Origin: Halopiger aswanensis
GTDB lineage: Archaea; Halobacteriota; Halobacteria; Halobacteriales; Natrialbaceae
Direction: 5' to 3'
DNA length: 64,000 nt
NCBI RefSeq assembly: GCF_003610195.1
Contig: NZ_RAPO01000003.1
Location: forward strand, 620,001 to 684,000
Below the pieces are notes generated by a model. That model was not told the origin of the DNA. It worked only from the letters and a program-made list of their open reading frames with translations, and ran no database searches. This document shows, one piece after another, positions 61,279 through 64,000 of the stretch; the stretch's first letter is position 1, and every line of letters starts with the position of its first letter. The translations under genes and the position numbers were made by a program.

Positions 61279-62310
61279 GTGAACGTGACACTCGCCGCCG
61301 TAGCCGCGACCGTGGCGACCGGTCCGGATCTCCTGCGACTCGTCGCCCTCCCGGTCTTCGCCTGGGTCGCCGTTCGCGACATCAAGACCAGGCGCGTCTC
61401 GAGTACCGTCTGGGTTCCGCTCGCGCTGTTGGGCGCCGCCCTGCTCGTCTGGGAGGCCCAACTGGCTCGAGCCGCGGGGCCACACGCGTGGACGACCGAG
61501 TTCCTCGTGCCGGCCGCGATCAGCCTCGGCTTCGTGGTGCCGATCGCGTACCTGTTCTGGTGGTTCGGCGGCTTCGGCGGCGCCGACGCGAAGGCGCTGC
61601 TCGTTCTCGCACTGCTCTTTCCAACTTTCCCGGAGTACGCCGTCGGCTCGTGGACGCTGCCGCTGACGACGTCGCCGCTGGGCGCGCTCTCGTTTACGAT
61701 CCTGACGAACGCCGTCGTCGTCGCGGTCGCCATTCCGGTCGTGCTCGCCGTTCGCAACGCCCTCGCCGGCCGCATCGCGCCGGTCATGGTGCTGGGCTGG
61801 CCCGTCGCAACCGAGTCGCTGCCCGAGCGCCACGGCCAACTCCTCGAGACGCCCGAGGGCGTCTCCCTGAGCGGCCTCGACCTCGACGCCCTGCGGATGT
61901 ACCTCCGCTGGCGCGGGCTCTCGCTGGCCGACGTCCGCGCCCACCCGAAGGCCTATCGCGACCCGGCGACGCTCCCCGAGGAGCCGAACCCGCCGACCGA
62001 CGGGGCCGTCGACGCCGACGTCCGCGGCGACGGCGGGACCGCCGCCGGCGACCTCGAGCGGGAGCCGCCGCGGTCCTCGCCGGCCCGAAAACGCACGTTC
62101 GACGATCCCTGGGGCGCCGAGGCCTTCCTCGAGGACATCGAAGGGTCGGCCTACGGGACGACGCCCGCGAAGCTTCGAGCGGGGCTCGACGTGGTCGCGG
62201 CGGAAGAGACCGTCTGGATCTCGCCGGGGACGCCGTTTCTGGTCCCGGTATTCGTCGGGCTGGTGATCGCGGTGACCTACGGCCATCTGCTGCTGGGCGC
62301 GTTCTTCTGA
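61279..62310 (+). CDS. pibD: Archaeal prepilin/preflagellin peptidase (A24 family)
   Basis: A 343-residue polytopic membrane aspartic protease that cleaves class III signal peptides of archaellins and pilins. The two catalytic Asp lie in VAVRDIKTRRVSS (first) and GFGGADAKALLVLAL (second, the GxGD-type motif with Ala before Asp). Membrane segments fill residues about 5-165. A large hydrophilic insert (about 175-310) precedes a last TM at about 318-340. The GTG start gives a short N-terminus. It is downstream of the soluble MCP gene and could be co-transcribed (71 bp gap). Confidence 0.9.
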   Translation: MNVTLAAVAATVATGPDLLRLVALPVFAWVAVRDIKTRRVSSTVWVPLALLGAALLVWEAQLARAAGPHAWTTEFLVPAAISLGFVVPIAYLFWWFGGFGGADAKALLVLALLFPTFPEYAVGSWTLPLTTSPLGALSFTILTNAVVVAVAIPVVLAVRNALAGRIAPVMVLGWPVATESLPERHGQLLETPEGVSLSGLDLDALRMYLRWRGLSLADVRAHPKAYRDPATLPEEPNPPTDGAVDADVRGDGGTAAGDLEREPPRSSPARKRTFDDPWGAEAFLEDIEGSAYGTTPAKLRAGLDVVAAEETVWISPGTPFLVPVFVGLVIAVTYGHLLLGAFF

Positions 62311-62350
62311 CCTTCTGTTTCTGTTTTCCCCGGTACCGATCCTCGTGCCC

Positions 62351-62596
62351 TCAGTCGAAGCCGACGACCCGCTCGTAGAGCGGCACGAGCGCCGTCCAGA
62401 AGACGACGAAAACGGTGCCGACGACGACGATCGCGAGCCACGGTCGCTGCGCACCGCTGCGGCCGGTCGGCGGCTCGTTCAGCAGGAGGACGAACGTGAC
62501 GACGAACAGCAGACAACAGAGGAGGACGCTGCCCACCTCGAGCGCCGTGGCGACGGGGCGCTCCTGCAAGCGGGCGACGATACTGACGAGTGGCAT
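62351..62596 (-). CDS. Small two-TM membrane protein
   Basis: An 81-residue protein with two membrane segments (about 18-40 and 53-72) and a short polar loop with NEPPTGRSGAQRPW. I do not recognise a family. It converges with the prepilin peptidase gene across 40 bp and lies downstream of the HIT gene on the same strand. Confidence 0.65.
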   Translation of the reverse strand: MPLVSIVARLQERPVATALEVGSVLLCCLLFVVTFVLLLNEPPTGRSGAQRPWLAIVVVGTVFVVFWTALVPLYERVVGFD

Positions 62597-62704
62597 ACTC
62601 GAGGCTCACACCGGATCGGCAAAACAGTCACGGCGTCGCGTGGTCGTGGCGCGGTTCGGCGACGGCGTTGTCAGGCGCCGCAGCCGGCGAGCCGGCGAGC
62701 CGGG

Positions 62705-63124
62705 TCAGGCTCGAGACTCGATGTCGTCGGCGATGTCGTCGAGTTCGTCGTCGTCCAAGTCGGGTCGCTCACCAGCGACGGCGTGGATGGGGCCGCCGCC
62801 GTCGCCCTCGAAGCGGGGGACGATGTGGCAGTGGACGTGGGGCACTTCCTGGCCGGCGGCCTCGCCGTTATTGAAGGCGACCGTCGTCGCATCGGCGTCG
62901 ACGGCCTCCTCGACGGCGGGAACCATTCGGTGGATCGTCTCGTAGAGGTCGGTTGCGACGTCCTCGGGGACGTCGTTCAGCCGTTCGTACTCGTCTTTGG
63001 GGATGACGAGCGTGTGGCCCGGCGCCAGCGGGTTGGCGTCGAGAAAGGCCAGCGTGGTCTCGTCTTCGTACACGACTCGAGCGGGGATCTCCCCCTCGAC
63101 GATCTGGCTGAAGATCGTGCTCAT
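62705..63124 (-). CDS. HIT family nucleotide hydrolase/transferase
   Basis: A 139-residue histidine-triad protein. The catalytic triad is HVHCH at 96-100 (VPHVHCHIVPRF), and the N-terminal IFSQIVEGEIPARVVYEDETTLAFLDANPLAPGHTLV is typical of the HINT/Hit1 group, which hydrolyse adenosine phosphoramidates or dinucleotides. The length is standard with an acidic C-terminal tail. The ATG at 63124 gives the conserved N-terminus. Confidence 0.93.
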   Translation of the reverse strand: MSTIFSQIVEGEIPARVVYEDETTLAFLDANPLAPGHTLVIPKDEYERLNDVPEDVATDLYETIHRMVPAVEEAVDADATTVAFNNGEAAGQEVPHVHCHIVPRFEGDGGGPIHAVAGERPDLDDDELDDIADDIESRA

Positions 63125-63223
63125 ACGCGAGTATGTGTCTGCTCGGCGTAAGAAGGTTACTCGGATCGACGGCGAAGGGCGCGCTTGACCAGCGGATCGA
63201 TCGGTTCGAACGACAGTTTATCC

Positions 63224-63261
63224 CGGTAAACGATCGGCTATTCGCGATAACTCCGGTAAAC
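63224..63261. repeat. Two CGGTAAAC direct repeats 30 bp apart
   Basis: CGGTAAAC at 63224-63231 and again at 63254-63261, with the following ATC also conserved, exactly 30 bp (three helical turns) apart. The first copy also forms GTTTA-N6-TAAAC. A regulator could bind both sites on one face of the helix. Confidence 0.4.
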
Positions 63262-63376
63262 TATCCGGAATTAGCGTGTACTGTCACTGTCTTCATTATC
63301 ACGCCGTTCCTCGAGACGACGTGCCCACGCGGGCATCGTGGCGCTGGCGGGGGACGACACTCACGCATTGACACAC

Positions 63377-63406
63377 CCACACCACACCACACCACACCAC
63401 ACCACC
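63377..63406. repeat. (ACACC)n microsatellite
   Basis: Five to six tandem copies of ACACC/CCACA. It is a simple sequence repeat and may vary in length between strains. Confidence 0.75.
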
Positions 63407-63851
63407 GATCACCCACCACGCACACTGCTGTGACCACCGCCACCGCAACGGTCCACGCTATCGATTCTTTCCGGTACGAACTCGCCGGACCCACCCGGCA
63501 ACTGACGGAACCGTAACTCGTTACCGCCGCGCTATGCCGTCGATCACGTCGTCTCCCGGTTCGGAGCGGACCGACTCGAGCGCGGACGCTGCGCCGGACC
63601 GTCCCAGACAGGGGTCCCTCCCGGCCATTGTTTATCAACTAGACGGCGTTTTGAACCCGATACTATTACCTATCCAACAACCATTTATAAAATATTTTTG
63701 CATTTTGGAGTATATAGCACTATAAATGTTAATTGACCTCCGGGTATAGATACTGTATGTCGTTCTTCCGTTGCACTGCGATTCGAAACCGGCACGCGCT
63801 ATCGACCGATCCGACAGTCCCTTCGATCGTGCCGAATCGGAGGGCCGACAC

Positions 63852-64000
63852 GTGGTAGCGGTGCTGTACGCCATCGAGCGCCCGTTCATGCGAAAGACCT
63901 TCGAGGCGATCGATCGACACGTCACTCTCGAGTCGGCGTTCGTCCCGGTTCGAGCGGACGCGCGCGGCTGTAGCGACCGGATCGCCGAGATCGAGGTCGA
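63852..64000 (+). CDS. 5' fragment of an unidentified gene, cut by the window end
   Basis: An open frame from the GTG at 63852 continues to the end of the window (49 complete codons). The translation begins VVAVLYAIERPFMRKTFEAI and continues without a stop. The composition is compatible with a haloarchaeal protein, but no family is recognisable. The reading frame is open upstream to 63750 without ATG, so the exact start is uncertain. The AT-rich island 100-200 bp upstream could supply its promoter. Confidence 0.4.
   Translation, partial: MVAVLYAIERPFMRKTFEAIDRHVTLESAFVPVRADARGCSDRIAEIEV

Larger units (their letters stand above)
63125..63851. other. Long intergenic region with repeats and an AT-rich island
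   Basis: I see no supportable gene in these 727 bases. They hold two direct repeats of CGGTAAAC 30 bp apart, an (ACACC)n microsatellite at about 63377-63406, and an AT-rich island at about 63640-63750 that includes TATAAAATATTTT and several other TATA-like words. This looks like a promoter or spacer region, perhaps with recently acquired DNA. Confidence 0.5.

Noticed and set aside
59103-61787. An 894-codon open frame on the minus strand across ferredoxin, the STAS-like and the chemotaxis genes
   Set aside because: It runs antisense or out of frame to several clear genes and its translation has the Arg/Ala/Asp low-complexity look of GC-rich shadow frames.
63377-63406. CRISPR-like repeat array
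   Set aside because: The repeat is a contiguous 5-bp microsatellite without spacers, and no cas gene is in the window.
63534-63725. A 63-codon plus-strand frame with a hydrophobic end
   Set aside because: Its second half reads through the AT-rich island, its composition is not that of a haloarchaeal protein, and no start signal is placed correctly.
1-64000. tRNA, rRNA, insertion sequences or an integrated provirus
   Set aside because: I scanned for the GTTCGAATC-type T-loop, transposase motifs, and runs of phage genes and saw none; a short or degenerate tRNA could still be missed by eye.

Overview
The window is chromosomal DNA of a haloarchaeon, most likely a member of Natrialbaceae (Natrinema/Haloterrigena-like). 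The base composition is high GC with a strong third-position GC bias. The proteins are very acidic. Archaeal information-processing genes are present (RadA, TBP, eIF-1A, Hjc, an RFC-type AAA protein, RNase Z, Trm-G10). Most genes have a TATA element about 27 bp before the start codon, which implies leaderless transcripts. I see about 60 protein genes, no rRNA, no tRNA, no insertion sequence and no CRISPR array. The right end cuts into an unidentified gene.

Layout. 1-4.4 kb: HD hydrolase, a small membrane protein, a stand-alone H-NOX haem sensor preceded by a 25-codon ORF, a SufU/IscU scaffold, a hypothetical gene, radA. 4.6-9.4 kb: beta-propeller protein, PspAB-like protein, SWIM zinc finger, membrane protein, hjc, CPBP protease. 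9.5-16.8 kb: a 1,673-residue GAF/PAS regulator ending in a Bat-type HTH, then HalOD1, degenerate receiver/PAS and membrane-anchored proteins. 16.9-20.8 kb: S-adenosylhomocysteine hydrolase, a secreted Asp-rich repeat protein, an SAH/5'-deoxyadenosine deaminase. 20.9-23.7 kb: SpoIIM-like and small membrane proteins and a RAD55-type ATPase with a partner. 24-29.4 kb: a CPH-type copper P1B ATPase, hisG, two HTH proteins, a channel-like protein. 29.7-34.6 kb: tbp, trmG10, thioesterase, RFC-like AAA protein, secreted repeat protein.

35-38.6 kb holds a poly-gamma-glutamate operon: an internally duplicated PgsC, PgsB, and a TAT-exported hydrolase-like protein, with no recognisable PgsA. 38.7-49.9 kb: RNase Z, aldo/keto reductase, DUF460 protein, two small membrane proteins (one of 59 residues), eIF-1A, a subtilase, a class V aminotransferase, a cupredoxin lipoprotein, an MFS carrier, hisA. 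50-59 kb is a transport and stress block: an SLC13-type carrier, a coiled-coil membrane protein overlapping a 25-codon mini-ORF, and two paralogous Pit phosphate carriers bracketing three universal-stress proteins and an APC permease. 59-63 kb: 2Fe-2S ferredoxin with three palindromes upstream, STAS-like protein divergent from a soluble chemotaxis signalling domain, prepilin peptidase, HIT protein.

The observations most worth following are the NO-type H-NOX and its upstream short ORF, the second 25-codon ORF overlapping the gene at 52060, the unusual poly-gamma-glutamate operon, and the palindrome-rich ferredoxin control region. Family assignments come from reading motifs by eye; no database search was possible.
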